A stretch of DNA of 64,000 nucleotides, from positions 186,001 to 250,000 of the forward strand of contig NZ_JBQHDG010000004.1 of the NCBI RefSeq assembly GCF_052068095.1, read 5' to 3'. The notes beneath the pieces were generated by a model. It did not search any database. It was given only the letters and a program-made list of their open reading frames with translations, and was not told the DNA's origin. How positions within the stretch are numbered: position 1 is the stretch's first letter; each line of letters begins with the position of its first letter. Positions 16,896-26,058 of the stretch are shown here, one piece after another. The stretch is from Phytohabitans sp052068095 (lineage in GTDB: Bacteria > Actinomycetota > Actinomycetes > Mycobacteriales > Micromonosporaceae). The translations under genes were made by a program, and so were the position numbers.

Positions 16896-17312
16896 GTGGT
16901 GAGCGCACTCGATCGTCTCGCTGGCGAGAAGTACCTGCTGTTGACCACGTTCCGCAAGGACGGCCGCGAGGTCGCCACACCCGTGTGGGCGGTCCGCGAC
17001 GGCGACACCCTCGCGGTGTGGACGGTCGCCGACTCCGGCAAGGTCAAACGCATCCGACGCAGCGGCAAGGTCACGGTCGCGCCGTGCGACTTCCGCGGCA
17101 ACCCACGCGGCGAGGCGGTCGCCGGCCACGCCGCCTTGACTGGCTCGGTCGCGGCCGACCAACACATCCGCGGCATCATGGCGCGCAAGTACGGACTCAT
17201 CGGCCGGATGAGCATGCTCGGTAGCCGGATTCGACGCGGCCGCGACGGCACCGTGGGCATCCGCGTCACGCTAACCGAAACAACACCAGCGCCAGGATCG
17301 GGTGAGGCTTGA
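16896..17312 (+). CDS. PPOX-class F420/flavin-dependent oxidoreductase
   Basis: The 138-residue protein has the split-barrel pattern of the pyridoxamine-phosphate-oxidase-like family: LAGEKYLLLTTFRKDGREVATPVWAVRDGDTLAVW, the K-x-x-R-I-R-R-S-G-K-V-T-V-A-P-C-D strand, then GNPRGEAVAGHAAL. The short form with VWAV...WTVADSGKVKRI is typical of the actinobacterial F420-dependent PPOX group, which binds F420 or flavin and reduces small molecules. GTG codons at 16896 and 16899 are both possible starts. It is monocistronic; the next gene starts about 90 bases later with its own ribosome site. Confidence 0.85.
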   Translation: MVSALDRLAGEKYLLLTTFRKDGREVATPVWAVRDGDTLAVWTVADSGKVKRIRRSGKVTVAPCDFRGNPRGEAVAGHAALTGSVAADQHIRGIMARKYGLIGRMSMLGSRIRRGRDGTVGIRVTLTETTPAPGSGEA

Positions 17313-17405
17313 TAGCGCTCCACTTCCGATGTTCATGATCGACTCGCCGACGGCAGGTGGCTGGCATGGGATGATTGAATCCTTCCAGCTAAGGCCGTGA
17401 CAGCC

Positions 17406-17726
17406 ATGTCGACACTGCACGTTTCCCAGCAAGCCCCCGTCCGGCTCGTTCTGCCAAATCCACCCGCACGCGGCGACGAGAGCGGGGACGCAGCACAGAT
17501 CAGGTCTGGGTACGACGATGAGATCGCCGGGATCGTCGACCGGCTCGAGCAGCGGTACCCGCGCGAGGTGGTATCCGGATTCGACCTCGAAGGCCGGGTC
17601 CGGCGCGTTTACCGCCAGTTCGGCACCGCCCACGTCCGAACCTTCGTCGCCATCTTCGTTGAGCGCGTCGTGCGGCGTTCCATTGATGAGCCGTCCGTTG
17701 CCGCGTTCGGCGCAGTCGCGGTGTAG
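17406..17726 (+). CDS. Small protein with three-helix-bundle-type domain
   Basis: The 106-residue protein has a flexible N-terminus. It then shows IAGIVDRLEQRYPREVVSGF, a short linker and RRVYRQFGTAHVRTFVAIFVERVVRR. This follows the pattern of the short actinobacterial three-helix-bundle dimerisation proteins, in which L-x-x-R-F/Y...V is followed by R-x-x-L-P-V-L-x-E-R. I chose the ATG at 17406, which has AAGG at suitable spacing; a GTG at 17397 would add three residues but sits too close to it. No enzymatic role can be read. It may be a small regulatory or DNA-associated protein. Confidence 0.55.
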   Translation: MSTLHVSQQAPVRLVLPNPPARGDESGDAAQIRSGYDDEIAGIVDRLEQRYPREVVSGFDLEGRVRRVYRQFGTAHVRTFVAIFVERVVRRSIDEPSVAAFGAVAV

Positions 17727-17885
17727 ACGCAGGTTAGATCGCCTGGCGCGACGTGGCGGCGGACCCGGTAGCACCTTGCCGCTGGCCCGAGGCTGCTGAT
17801 CGTCGGGCGTCGCGATCCTGCCGGTAGCGGCCGACTACGCCTGCGTCCCCAACAGCGCCATCGACGTGACGAACGCGAGGACCAG

Positions 17886-18071
17886 ATGCAGGTCGACAAA
17901 GCCGACATCATCGCGACACTGCGATCCAGAGGGCAGCGGGAAAGGGCCGACTGGGTCGACCGAGAACTGCCCGCGATCATCGATACGTCCAAGAACGGCT
18001 CACTGCTGCGGACGCTTCACATCGACCCCGCCGCCATGGCACCTGTGAGCGGCGCCCCGCGAAACGGTTGA
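17886..18071 (+). CDS. Small conserved-looking protein of unknown function
   Basis: This 61-residue ORF starts MQVDKADIIATLRSRGQRER and continues ADWVDRELPAIIDTSKNG, then LLRTLHIDP. GAGGA lies just upstream of the ATG. Balanced composition, a clean ribosome site and a helical pattern argue that it is a real gene. I recall similar short actinobacterial proteins opening with M-x-L/V-D-K-x-x-I, but know no function. It stands alone between the three-helix protein and the desaturase. Confidence 0.6.
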   Translation: MQVDKADIIATLRSRGQRERADWVDRELPAIIDTSKNGSLLRTLHIDPAAMAPVSGAPRNG

Positions 18072-18268
18072 GCGGAGCCGCGCCGACGCTCCAGATCGGC
18101 CACCGGTAGCGCTGCGGCGTCGTGGACGATCCGTACGTTCACCTCCCGCGCAGAGCCTGATCACGTCGATCGCACCCGGGCGGCGAACCCCCGCCCTGGG
18201 TAGAATCAGGGCGACGCTTGCTCCGGACCCCGGCGACGTGATGACCGCTCTTTTGCCGGAGGCCCACA

Positions 18269-19315
18269 GTGAGCACCATTGACGTGACCATCACGCAGGT
18301 CCGCGCCGGTTCACCGCGCCGCGGCAGCGACTACGCCGAGCTTATGCGGCAGGTGCGCCAAGCCGGTCTGCTTGAGCGACGCCCGGCCTTCTACGCGGTG
18401 TACATCACCGCGTGTCTGCTCCTGCTCGCCGCCGGCTGGGCGGTGTTCGTGCTGTTGGGCGACTCGTGGTGGCAGCTGGCCACTGCGGCGTTCCTAGCCT
18501 TCGCGTTCGCACAGAACGGGTTCCTGGCCCACGACGCCGGGCACCGGCAGATCTTCCGATCCCGGCGTTCCAACGAACTGGTCGGGTGGGTGCACGGCAA
18601 CCTCGGCATCGGGTTGGCGTTCGGCTGGTGGGTGGACAAGCATCACCGCCACCACGCCCATCCCAACCAGGAAGGACTCGACCCCGACATCGGCGGTGAG
18701 AACATCGTCTACACCAGCGCCCAGGCCGGCGCCCGACGCGGACTGGGACGCCTGGTGGCCCGCTACCAGGGTGCGCTGTTCTTCCCGATGCTGCTGCTGT
18801 TGGCCCTGAGCCTGCGCGTGTCCGGTGTGAAAGCGTTGATGCGCCCGGGCTACCGCAACCGGCTGCCGGAAGCGCTGTTGTTCGGCCTGCACATCGCGGC
18901 GTACCTGACCGTTGTGCTGCTGGTGCTGTCGCCGGTCAAGGCGCTGGTCTTCATCGTCGTCCATCAGGGACTGCTCGGCCTGTACCTCGGGTCGGTGTTC
19001 GCCCCCAACCACAAAGGCATGCCGATCCTGTCCAAGCACGACGACAGCGACTTCCTGCGCCGCCAGGTCCTGACCGCCCGCAACGTGCGCGGTGGACGAC
19101 TGACCGACCTGCTGCTCGGCGGGCTCAACTACCAGATCGAGCACCACCTGTTCCCGCACCTGCCACGCCCGTCGCTACCCCGCGCGCAACCCCTCATCCG
19201 CGCCTACTGCCTGGATCACGGCCTACCCTACGCGGAGACCAGCTTGATCGACTCCTACCGGCAAGCCCTGCACCACCTGGACACCGTAGGGCGCGGCGAC
19301 CAGCAAGGCGGATAG
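18269..19315 (+). CDS. Membrane fatty acid desaturase
   Basis: The 348-residue protein contains the three histidine boxes of the membrane di-iron desaturases: HDAGH (~88), HHRHH (~125) and QIEHHLFPHLPR (~290), the last of the front-end/acyl-lipid type. Hydrophobic segments lie at AVYITACLLLLAAGWAVFVL and near LFFPMLLLLALSL and YLTVVLLVLSPVKALVFIVV. It inserts a double bond into membrane acyl chains using oxygen and an electron donor. The GTG at 18269 follows GGAGG. No redox partner is adjacent. Desaturases of this type often respond to cold or oxidative stress, but no operator is evident here. Confidence 0.93.
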   Translation: MSTIDVTITQVRAGSPRRGSDYAELMRQVRQAGLLERRPAFYAVYITACLLLLAAGWAVFVLLGDSWWQLATAAFLAFAFAQNGFLAHDAGHRQIFRSRRSNELVGWVHGNLGIGLAFGWWVDKHHRHHAHPNQEGLDPDIGGENIVYTSAQAGARRGLGRLVARYQGALFFPMLLLLALSLRVSGVKALMRPGYRNRLPEALLFGLHIAAYLTVVLLVLSPVKALVFIVVHQGLLGLYLGSVFAPNHKGMPILSKHDDSDFLRRQVLTARNVRGGRLTDLLLGGLNYQIEHHLFPHLPRPSLPRAQPLIRAYCLDHGLPYAETSLIDSYRQALHHLDTVGRGDQQGG

Positions 19316-19399
19316 GTCGCCCCCCGGCCGACGGCCACTGACCGCACCTCGGGCACACCACGCCGGCCAATGATCTGCGACCCCAGTCCCCGGACGTCA

Positions 19400-19640
19400 G
19401 CTCAGCCGCTTGACGAACCGCACCGTTGTGGCCGGCCGGCGACCGGTAGCCGTGCGCCGGGTCCGCGTGGCGGAACACGTTCGTGCACGCCTCGGCGCCC
19501 ACGACGCCGATCGCGCGCCCCACTGCTTCGTTCACGCTGCCGACACTGGACGAGTTCGAACGTGCCGTCGCATCAACGCGCGCGCCGTTTGGCGCGGCGA
19601 AGGCTGGCCGCCGCGCTGTGCCGCCTCGAGTCGAGCGGCA
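19400..19640 (-). pseudogene. Possible remnant of an anti-sigma-factor-type ATP-binding protein
   Basis: On the minus strand, near 19620, LPLDSRRHSAAASLRRA is followed downstream by VGAEACTNVFRHADPAHGYR. The second stretch resembles the N box of HATPase_c_2 anti-sigma factors (compare ALGEACGNAVRHADPA in the gene at 55950). The sequence between and after is degraded and no complete domain can be assembled. The rest of 19316-19840 shows nothing else. This is a weak call based on about 20 matching residues. Confidence 0.27.
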
Positions 19641-19840
19641 CGCCGATTAACGTGATCGCCGCCGGGGCGGTCTATCGTTGTCATTCAGGCACGGCGTGCA
19701 CTGCCGTCAACGAACCCGCTCCGGACCCCGGCGGTCGTCCGCGTATCACAGCGCGACGCGAAGAGGGGTGTGGAGATGGTTGTCATCGAACTGGCCGAGG
19801 TGTCACCGGCTCGGCCGGCCGCCGTGTGTGGATTGCCACG

Positions 19841-20881
19841 ATGACCGGGGATTCCAGCATCCGCTTGGGCGAGAACGACGACCCGGACCAGCCAGAGGAT
19901 GAACCTGGGCGCGCCGCTCTGGACGACGCCGCGGCGCCCCTTGCCGGCGAACCGGCGCCGTTGGCGCAGCCGGTCAGTGGCCCGCTGCTGGACCGGCTGG
20001 ACGGCTACCGGGTGGTCGACGACGACGATGACGATCCGGTCCTGCTCACCCGCGACGGGAATCCGGTGGACACGTGGCGGGAGGGTTACCCGTACCAGGA
20101 GCGGCTCAGCCGGCAGGACTACGAGCGGGACAAGCGGCTGTTGCAGATCGAGCTGCTGAAGGTGCAGAGGTGGGTCAAGGCGTCCGGGGAACGGCTGATC
20201 GTGTTGTTCGAGGGGCGAGACGCTGCCGGTAAGGGCGGCACGATCAAACGGTTCGTGGAACACCTCAACCCGCGCGGTGCCCGGGTCGTGGCATTGGAGA
20301 AGCCCAGCGAACGCGAGTCCACGCAGTGGTACTTCCAGCGTTACCTTACCCACCTGCCGGCGGCTGGGGAGATGGTGTTCTTCGACCGGTCCTGGTACAA
20401 CCGGGCCGGCGTCGAGCGGGTGCTGGGCTACTGCACCCGCGTCGAGTACATGGAGTTCATGCGCGAGGCGCCGGAGCTCGAGCGGATGCTGGTCCGCTCC
20501 GGCATCCACCTGGTCAAGTTCTGGTTTTCGGTGTCCCGCCGTGAGCAGCAAACCCGGTTCGTCATCCGCCAGGTCGATCCGGTGCGGCGGTGGAAGCTCT
20601 CACCCACCGATCTGGCCTCGCTGGATCAGTGGGATGACTACACCGAGGCCAAGGAGGCGATGTTCTTCTACACCGACACCGCCGACGCGCCGTGGACGCT
20701 GATCAAGAGCAACGACAAGAAACGAGCCCGGATCCAGGCCATGCGCCACCTGCTCGGCCAACTCGACTACAGCGACAAGGACATCGACGTGGTCGGCGCC
20801 CCGGACCGGCGGCTCATCGGCCGAGCCTCCCAGATTTTCGAGGACGACGAGCGGCCCGTCCCCCAGTTCCCTCAGCTGTAA
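19841..20881 (+). CDS. ppk2: Polyphosphate kinase 2 (PPK2)
   Basis: The 346-residue protein has a disordered acidic N-terminus (a run of seven D near residue 65) and then a complete PPK2 domain. It shows YERDKRLLQIELLKVQRWVK, Walker A FEGRDAAGKGGTIKRF (~123-138), KPSERESTQWYFQRY, DRSWYNRAGVERV (~181) and KFWFSVSRREQQTRF. PPK2 transfers phosphate between polyphosphate and nucleoside di- or monophosphates; which substrate class applies is not decidable by eye. The ATG at 19841 begins MTGDSSIRLG. The frame stays open upstream, but the translation there is not protein-like. The gene stands alone and is convergent with the broken lapA-like gene. Confidence 0.93.
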   Translation: MTGDSSIRLGENDDPDQPEDEPGRAALDDAAAPLAGEPAPLAQPVSGPLLDRLDGYRVVDDDDDDPVLLTRDGNPVDTWREGYPYQERLSRQDYERDKRLLQIELLKVQRWVKASGERLIVLFEGRDAAGKGGTIKRFVEHLNPRGARVVALEKPSERESTQWYFQRYLTHLPAAGEMVFFDRSWYNRAGVERVLGYCTRVEYMEFMREAPELERMLVRSGIHLVKFWFSVSRREQQTRFVIRQVDPVRRWKLSPTDLASLDQWDDYTEAKEAMFFYTDTADAPWTLIKSNDKKRARIQAMRHLLGQLDYSDKDIDVVGAPDRRLIGRASQIFEDDERPVPQFPQL

Positions 20882-21128
20882 CGCACGCCGGCGAAGGTCT
20901 GCCCCGGTTCCGTCCCCCGTTCAGTCGACGGGTTCGGCCTCCGGCTGTTCGAGTCAGCCGATGTCGGGAACGAGAACGTACAGCCCCGCGACCTGGCCTT
21001 GAGGGTTGTGGGCGACGCGGTAGCGGGGTGTCACGCGATGTCCTTCCCGCCTCTCGCTGGAAGGGGATCCGGCGACGGGCCGCGGTCGGAACAACGGTGG
21101 TCCAGGGCGTCGATCGTCCGTGGCGCGG

Positions 21129-21400
21129 CTAGGGCCGCTGGTGGCGGGACGGGCGGCGCAGTTGGGTGATCCGGGCGGCGCCGACCACCATGGTGAAGAT
21201 CGCGGCGCCCGACGCCGGCGATCAGCAGGGCCAAGGCCAGCGGCAGGGTGCCGTGCATCCACAGGAAGCTGACCTCGACGCTGCGGGTGTTCTGCAAGCA
21301 TGAAGACGATCAGCACCACGAACAGCAGCGCGGCAACGCAGATCCCGAACCAGGCGGCGCCGGTGCGGGTGAGCGGCACCCGAGGTGTCGGCGATGTCAT
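21129..21400 (-). pseudogene. LapA-domain membrane protein with two frameshifts
   Basis: From the ATG at 21400 the minus strand reads MTSPTPRVPLTRTGAAWFGI and a first hydrophobic helix ending LIVFML. One base over it continues LQNTRSVEVSFLWMHGTLPL with a second helix ALALLIAGVG. Shifted once more it reads AAIFTMVVGAARITQLRR and stops at 21129. Together these form an ordinary two-helix LapA (DUF1049) protein. Two single extra bases, near 21298 and 21207, break it. The protein family is clear; whether the breaks are real or sequencing errors cannot be told here. The sequence between 20882 and 21128 shows no gene. Confidence 0.7.
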
Positions 21401-21804
21401 GGACGGGCCGTCCGCGGCCTGCGGCGACGCCGTGTGTGCCGGTGCGGCGAGCATCCCACGATCAGGATGACGCCGATTCCGGATACTTCGATCGCAGGCC
21501 TATTCGGCGCGGGACGCTCATCGGCCGGCAGCGGATCCGTGGGTGTCCAACGGGGCTGCGCCGTCCACAAGGTACGCCGCCTCCCAATCTGCCACCACGC
21601 CTCTGCCACCACGACTGCGGGGCGACCGGCGACGCCGGCTGAGCAGGTCCCAGGTCGCGGACCGCCGGTAGCGGGTAGCGCTGGCGTATTGACGTCTGCC
21701 TGGTTCGGTATCGCGCAAACCGTTTAGGAATCAGTCGATGGGGAACCCGACAGTGTGGGCCGCCCCGGCTTGCGGGAGATTGGCCCACCATCAAGGAGAG
21801 CGTC
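21401..21804. other. Intergenic region upstream of glsB-like gene
   Basis: No translation in this stretch has family motifs. It must contain the promoters of the divergent lapA-like and glsB-like genes. TTGACG at about 21688 is a possible -35 element, but no convincing -10 partner is found. Confidence 0.4.
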
Positions 21805-22131
21805 ATGGGCGTTGTCGCCTGGATCGTGCTCGGTGCTGTCGCCGGCCTCATCGCCGAAAACCTCACCGGAAAGAAGGCCGGCCTGCTGCTGGCCACCGTC
21901 ATCGGGATCGTCGGTGCCCTGCTCGGTGGGTTCCTAGGCAAGGAACTGTTCGGAGTGAAGACTCTGGACACGTTCTTCGACCTGAGCACCTGGGTCACCG
22001 CGATCATCGGCGCCGTCGTGCTGTTCCTGCTGTTCGGTGCCGTCCGGGGTCGCGGCGGACGGACGCGGCGCTCCGGCGGCGGGTGGCGTAGCCGCAGTAG
22101 GACAGCCTCTGGCCGCCGGAGCCGCTGGTAG
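21805..22131 (+). CDS. GlsB/YeaQ/YmgE-family stress membrane protein
   Basis: The 108-residue protein starts MGVVAWIVLGAVAGLIAENL and continues GLLLATVIGIVGALLGGFLG, then a third hydrophobic segment WVTAIIGAVVLFLLFGAV. Three glycine-rich membrane helices are the pattern of the transglycosylase-associated (GlsB/YeaQ) family, small inner-membrane proteins induced by stress. GGAGAG precedes the ATG. The C-terminal 25 residues (Arg/Ser-rich) are longer than usual and run into the broken STAS fragment, so the original stop may have been lost or replaced. Confidence 0.88.
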   Translation: MGVVAWIVLGAVAGLIAENLTGKKAGLLLATVIGIVGALLGGFLGKELFGVKTLDTFFDLSTWVTAIIGAVVLFLLFGAVRGRGGRTRRSGGGWRSRSRTASGRRSRW

Positions 22132-22396
22132 CAGGTGGAACGAGGTCACGTTCCTGGACTGCACCGGTCTTGCCGCGCTGGTCGCGGTGCGCAACGCCGC
22201 CGTCCAAGCCGGAGGCCAGATGCGGGTCAGCCACCCGCAACCCATCGTGCGTCGGGTGTTGGAGGTGACCGGACTGCTGGCCGTGTTCACCGCCCCGACG
22301 ATCGTGCCAACGCCGACGGGATCCGGACGCCCGTCCAGGCTCGCACCTGCCCTGGCGGCTGTGACGCAGCCGCCCGACCTGATGGTCGCCGCCTGA
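22132..22396 (+). pseudogene. N-terminally truncated STAS domain protein
   Basis: In frame 2 the translation reads EVTFLDCTGLAALVAVRNAA, then AGGQMRVSHPQPIVRRVLEV and TGLLAVFTAP. This is the second half of an anti-sigma-factor antagonist (STAS) domain; the site normally holding the phosphorylated serine reads D-C-T-G. The first ~45 residues of the domain are missing and the frame upstream overlaps the GlsB-like gene. No ribosome site is seen. It is most likely a deletion remnant. The following 22397-22610 holds nothing recognisable. Confidence 0.55.
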
Positions 22397-22610
22397 GCGA
22401 TGTCCTGATGGCACTGGCTGATCGCCGCCCCTGCGACCGGAGGGTGGTCGCAGGGGCTATGGCCGCTGTGGCCTCGGCGAGGAAGCAACGACGTGCCGGG
22501 TGGCTGGGCTGGCGGCGACGTCATAGTAGGCGTCCCTTCCCGGGGGACGCTCACTGGACGGCACCCCCTTTGGTAGGGGCGACGCACCGCTGTGGGCGGG
22601 TTGTTGCACG

Positions 22611-23519
22611 TCAGCCGCGGCGGTAGCGGGCGTCGAACAGGCAGTAGACGCCGAAGCAGGCCAGCCCGGCGGCGACGAGCAGCAGCAGCGCGGTGCCGTA
22701 GGCCTGCGCGGCGAGGGTGGTGAGGGCGGCGTCGAACCCGACCTTCTTGTCCGGGCGGTAGCTGGCCGCCATGGTCACGATCAGGATGCCGATGATGGCG
22801 TACGCGACGCCGAGCGCGGGGTAGCCGACCTGTCCCAGCCGGATGGCCGCCCGACGGGTGGTGGGGTTGGCGGTGGACAGGTCGAGATCCGCGGTGAACG
22901 TCTTTCGCACCCCGCGGTGCACCAGCATCGCGGCGACCACGATCAGGGCGACGCCGGCCGCTCCTACCAGCAGTTGCCCGAGTGGAAGGGCGAGCACCCG
23001 GGCGGTGAAGGTTTCCTGCGTCTGCCCGGAGGAGCCGGCGCCGCCGGCCGCGAGTTTCCCGGCGCTGAGGGCCAGGACCCCGAACACCACCGCTTCGACG
23101 ACGCTTTCGATCCGTTTACGGGTGCGCTTGTTTGGCGGTCGTATCCACCGCAGGCCCACCGCGGCCTCGCCGAGCTGCCACAACACGAGCGTGGCGAGCC
23201 CGACCGTGATGGTCCAGAGCAGTACTTGCCCGCCTGGCTGGGCGGCGAGGGTTTGCAACGCGCCGCCCTTGTCCGGCTTGGCGCCACGGGCGTCGAGCGC
23301 GACCTGTACGGCGAGGTAGGCGATCGTGAAGTGCACCAGCCCGTACGCGGCAAGACCTACTCGGCCGACGAGCTGAAAGTACTTGTTTCGGGTCGTCTGC
23401 CGCGCGGCGTCTGCCGCGACGTGACCGGCCTGGGCTACGGGTGCCGCCACAGTGGACCTCCAGGGGTGCGCATCTGATCGTGCCGGTGATGCGTCGCCCG
23501 GGGTCCGGGGGTCGACCAT
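22611..23519 (-). CDS. DUF1206-family membrane protein
   Basis: The 302-residue protein has three repeats of paired membrane helices. Each starts with a G-R-x-G-x-A/x-Y-G/A-x-V/I signature: VGRVGLAAYGLVHFTIAYLA, the middle pair around VEAVVFGVLAL, and LGQVGYPALGVAYAIIGILI. This is the DUF1206 family, common in actinomycetes and of unknown function. I chose the ATG at 23519 (MVDPRTPGDASPARS); the frame is open further upstream, but with poor composition. The protein should be integral to the cytoplasmic membrane. It has no operon partner. Confidence 0.88.
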   Translation of the reverse strand: MVDPRTPGDASPARSDAHPWRSTVAAPVAQAGHVAADAARQTTRNKYFQLVGRVGLAAYGLVHFTIAYLAVQVALDARGAKPDKGGALQTLAAQPGGQVLLWTITVGLATLVLWQLGEAAVGLRWIRPPNKRTRKRIESVVEAVVFGVLALSAGKLAAGGAGSSGQTQETFTARVLALPLGQLLVGAAGVALIVVAAMLVHRGVRKTFTADLDLSTANPTTRRAAIRLGQVGYPALGVAYAIIGILIVTMAASYRPDKKVGFDAALTTLAAQAYGTALLLLVAAGLACFGVYCLFDARYRRG

Positions 23520-24062
23520 TGCCGTTGTGCCGTCCAGGTGACCGGACGGCGGGCCGGGGAAGGTGCTGGCTGCGTTCAACATGGACGCTAACAGTGGCCG
23601 CCGGCACGCGCGAGCCGAGGCGGGAGAAGGTGCGGGCCGAGCATGGCGGTGTCGTCGCGCGCCGCTGAGTGCTGCCGGCTGTCCACAAGCGGCGTAGTGT
23701 TGATCGCAGAGTTGGCTGGACACGCCGACGTTCCAGTCGGCGTTCGCGCTGACATTTCGTTGCCGCCCGGACCCCGCGGTCATTTGATCAGCGAATCCGG
23801 CGCTTTCAGCAGAGGCGCCGTCCCGGCCGGCTCACCCGCGGCGTGTCCCCCGTAACGAGCGTCGACCAACATGACCATGCTCGCCGAGCCACCCTCGATC
23901 ATCGCCACCTTGACCCACCCCGGGACCACGCGTACCGGACGCCTCCTCCGCCAACGCGGTTACCCGCCGGCCGACGATGTCGTGCCGGGCATCGCGGCTG
24001 CCGCGGGGTCGGCTGGCCGGCGACGCCCGGCCGGCAGTTGGCCGCTTCACGCGCACCACTCC
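23520..24062. other. Intergenic stretch without a supportable gene
   Basis: The frames in this 540-bp stretch have Arg/Pro-rich translations, no good ribosome sites and no motifs. It must hold the promoter of the DUF1206 gene. I see no repeat or structural RNA. Confidence 0.45.
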
Positions 24063-25055
24063 TTACGAGGTCATCGAATCTTTGCCAGGTGTGGTCTCCA
24101 CCCGGCCCCACGGGGTGTCCATGCTTCGCAGCATGGTCACCGCCTCCTCCCAGGACTTGTCGTCCGGATAGAGCTCGCTACGCAGGTAGGCCCAGACCAG
24201 GGCGCGGAGCGCGGCGACCCGCTCGGGGTTCTCGTCGGTGGTCTCCGCCGCGTCGTAGGTGCTGATGCCGCCGAAGCTGTGCCCGGCTCCGTACAGCCAC
24301 AGCAGGCTCTTGCGGCCCGGGCCCAGGCGGTAGGCGTCGGCTCGCCAGTCCTTGCGCTCGCTGAAGTACTCGTTGGTGTCGTCGTCGCTGGTGACGACCA
24401 GCGCCGGTGTGGTCATCCGGTCGAAGCGGGTGGTGCTCAGGATCGGCCAGTGCTCGGTCGCGTACGGCGCGAGGTCGTCGCCCAGGCCGGGCGCGCCGAG
24501 GAGCACACCCGCCCTGATCCGCTGGTCGGGCAGGTAGACCCGCGAGCCGTCGACCGGGTGGGTCAGTGTCGCGCCACAGAGCATCCCCACGGTGTGCCCG
24601 CCCATCGAGTGGCCGACCGCGGCGATGCGGCCATGGTCGATACGCCCGCCCAGACCTGGCACGGTGGCCTCGATCCGGTCGAGGTGGTCGAGGATCGTGC
24701 GCACGTCGTCGACCCGGGTACGCCAATAGAGTGGCGCCTCGAAACTGTCGGCCTCGCGCAGCCCGAGTGTCATCGAGTCCAGGTGCGTGGGCTGGATGAC
24801 GACGAAGCCGTGTGCGGCCCAGAAGTGCGCGACCGGACCGTATCCGTACAGCGAGGACACGAAGTTGGACGGGCCGTTGCCGTGGGACAGCACGATGATC
24901 GGCAGTTCCTCCCCGGCCTCGGGGGCGGAAACCTTGATCTGTAGGTCGACGGCACGGTCGGAAACAGGTATGGCCATCGGGCCGTAGGAGATGACAGGAC
25001 TGGCCTGGTTGACCGGGAAGCCGGCGGCTTCGCTGAAGGCGTCGCTCATGCCCAT
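24063..25055 (-). CDS. Alpha/beta hydrolase
   Basis: The 330-residue protein has the nucleophile elbow GHSMGG (within IAAVGHSMGGHTVG), an oxyanion-hole region IIVLSHGNGPSNF, and a late GAGHSFGG containing the likely catalytic His; DDDTNEYF may supply the acid. The layout resembles chlorophyllase/PAF-acetylhydrolase-like esterases acting on small esters; the substrate is unknown. ATG codons at 25055 and 25049 are both possible starts. No signal peptide is seen. It is divergent from the AraC regulator at 25123 with a 67-bp shared gap, so that regulator probably controls it. Confidence 0.9.
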   Translation of the reverse strand: MGMSDAFSEAAGFPVNQASPVISYGPMAIPVSDRAVDLQIKVSAPEAGEELPIIVLSHGNGPSNFVSSLYGYGPVAHFWAAHGFVVIQPTHLDSMTLGLREADSFEAPLYWRTRVDDVRTILDHLDRIEATVPGLGGRIDHGRIAAVGHSMGGHTVGMLCGATLTHPVDGSRVYLPDQRIRAGVLLGAPGLGDDLAPYATEHWPILSTTRFDRMTTPALVVTSDDDTNEYFSERKDWRADAYRLGPGRKSLLWLYGAGHSFGGISTYDAAETTDENPERVAALRALVWAYLRSELYPDDKSWEEAVTMLRSMDTPWGRVETTPGKDSMTS

Positions 25056-25122
25056 AGCCTGCGCGCCGAGTGCCGTACGTTGAATGGTTGTTAGTTCGTA
25101 ATTCTTGTGCGAGAGTACGGGA

Positions 25123-26058
25123 ATGGCTGTTGACGGCCTCTCCGCGGTGGTTGACCTGGTCGAGGTCCGCGGAGTGTTGTCCGGCGGGTTCGCCGCCCGG
25201 GGACGGTGGTTCACGCGCGCCGAAGTGCACCTCCCGCTCAAGTTCCTCGCCGTCCCATTCGGGCAGGTCCGCCTCACCACCGACGGCCTCGACACGCCGC
25301 TGACCCTCCAAGCCGGCGACGTCGCGATCCTCAACGATCGGTCGTGGCTGCGGCTCGACGGCGGCACAGGCGACGAGCCGCCACGCGAAGTCATGCCGGA
25401 CGAGCACTTCTCGTTCGCCGTCGACCGCGAGCGCGACGACGTGGTCGTGGGCGGCCGCATCGACCTCAGTTCCGCCGGCCGGGCGCTGCTACTCAACGCG
25501 CTCCCGCCCGTGGTACACATCGGACCGTCGACCCCGGCCACATCCTCGTTACGCGGCTGCGTACACCGCATCGTCGACGAAATGACCAGCACCAAGCCCG
25601 GTGCCGCCTTCGCGATCCGCCAGCACGGCCAGCTCCTGCTACTCGAAATCCTGCGCACCTTCATGAGCACCAACGACCTGCCACCGGGCTGGCTCGCGGC
25701 CCTACGCGACGAACGCCTCAGACCGGCCCTCGACCTCATGCACGACCGCCCGGAACGCGCGTGGAGCTTGCACGAACTCGCCCGCGCCGCCGCCATGTCG
25801 CGCACCACGTTCGCCGTGCGCTTCCGCGAAGTGGCAGGTACGCCGCCGCTGACCTACCTCACCCGGTGGCGCATGCTCCTCGCCCAGCGGGCCTTACGCG
25901 ATGGCAACGTCCGGATCGCATCTCTCGCAGCGAAGCTGGGCTACGCGTCGGAGGCCGCGTTCAGCACAGCGTTCAAACGCGAGGTCGGCGAAGCACCACT
26001 ACGCTTCAAAAGCCACTTGGCGACCGGCACCCGTCCACCTGCTACCGCAGGTGCATGA
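25123..26058 (+). CDS. AraC-family regulator with cupin-type sensor
   Basis: The 311-residue protein has an N-terminal cupin_6-like sensor (FAARGRWFTRAEVHLPLKF, LQAGDVAILNDRSW). At the C-terminus it has two helix-turn-helix motifs: WSLHELARAAAMSRTTFAVR with FREVAGTPPLTYLTRWRM, and IASLAAKLGYASEAAFSTAF. This is the typical AraC/XylS activator layout. I chose the ATG at 25123; a TTG at 25105 in frame is an alternative. Its closest neighbour is the divergent hydrolase, its likely target. Confidence 0.92.
   Translation: MAVDGLSAVVDLVEVRGVLSGGFAARGRWFTRAEVHLPLKFLAVPFGQVRLTTDGLDTPLTLQAGDVAILNDRSWLRLDGGTGDEPPREVMPDEHFSFAVDRERDDVVVGGRIDLSSAGRALLLNALPPVVHIGPSTPATSSLRGCVHRIVDEMTSTKPGAAFAIRQHGQLLLLEILRTFMSTNDLPPGWLAALRDERLRPALDLMHDRPERAWSLHELARAAAMSRTTFAVRFREVAGTPPLTYLTRWRMLLAQRALRDGNVRIASLAAKLGYASEAAFSTAFKREVGEAPLRFKSHLATGTRPPATAGA

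Noticed and set aside
20954..21060. PAS-like ending (QVAGLYVLVPDIG) on the minus strand
   Set aside because: About 30 residues only, with no upstream PAS core in any frame; not enough to call.
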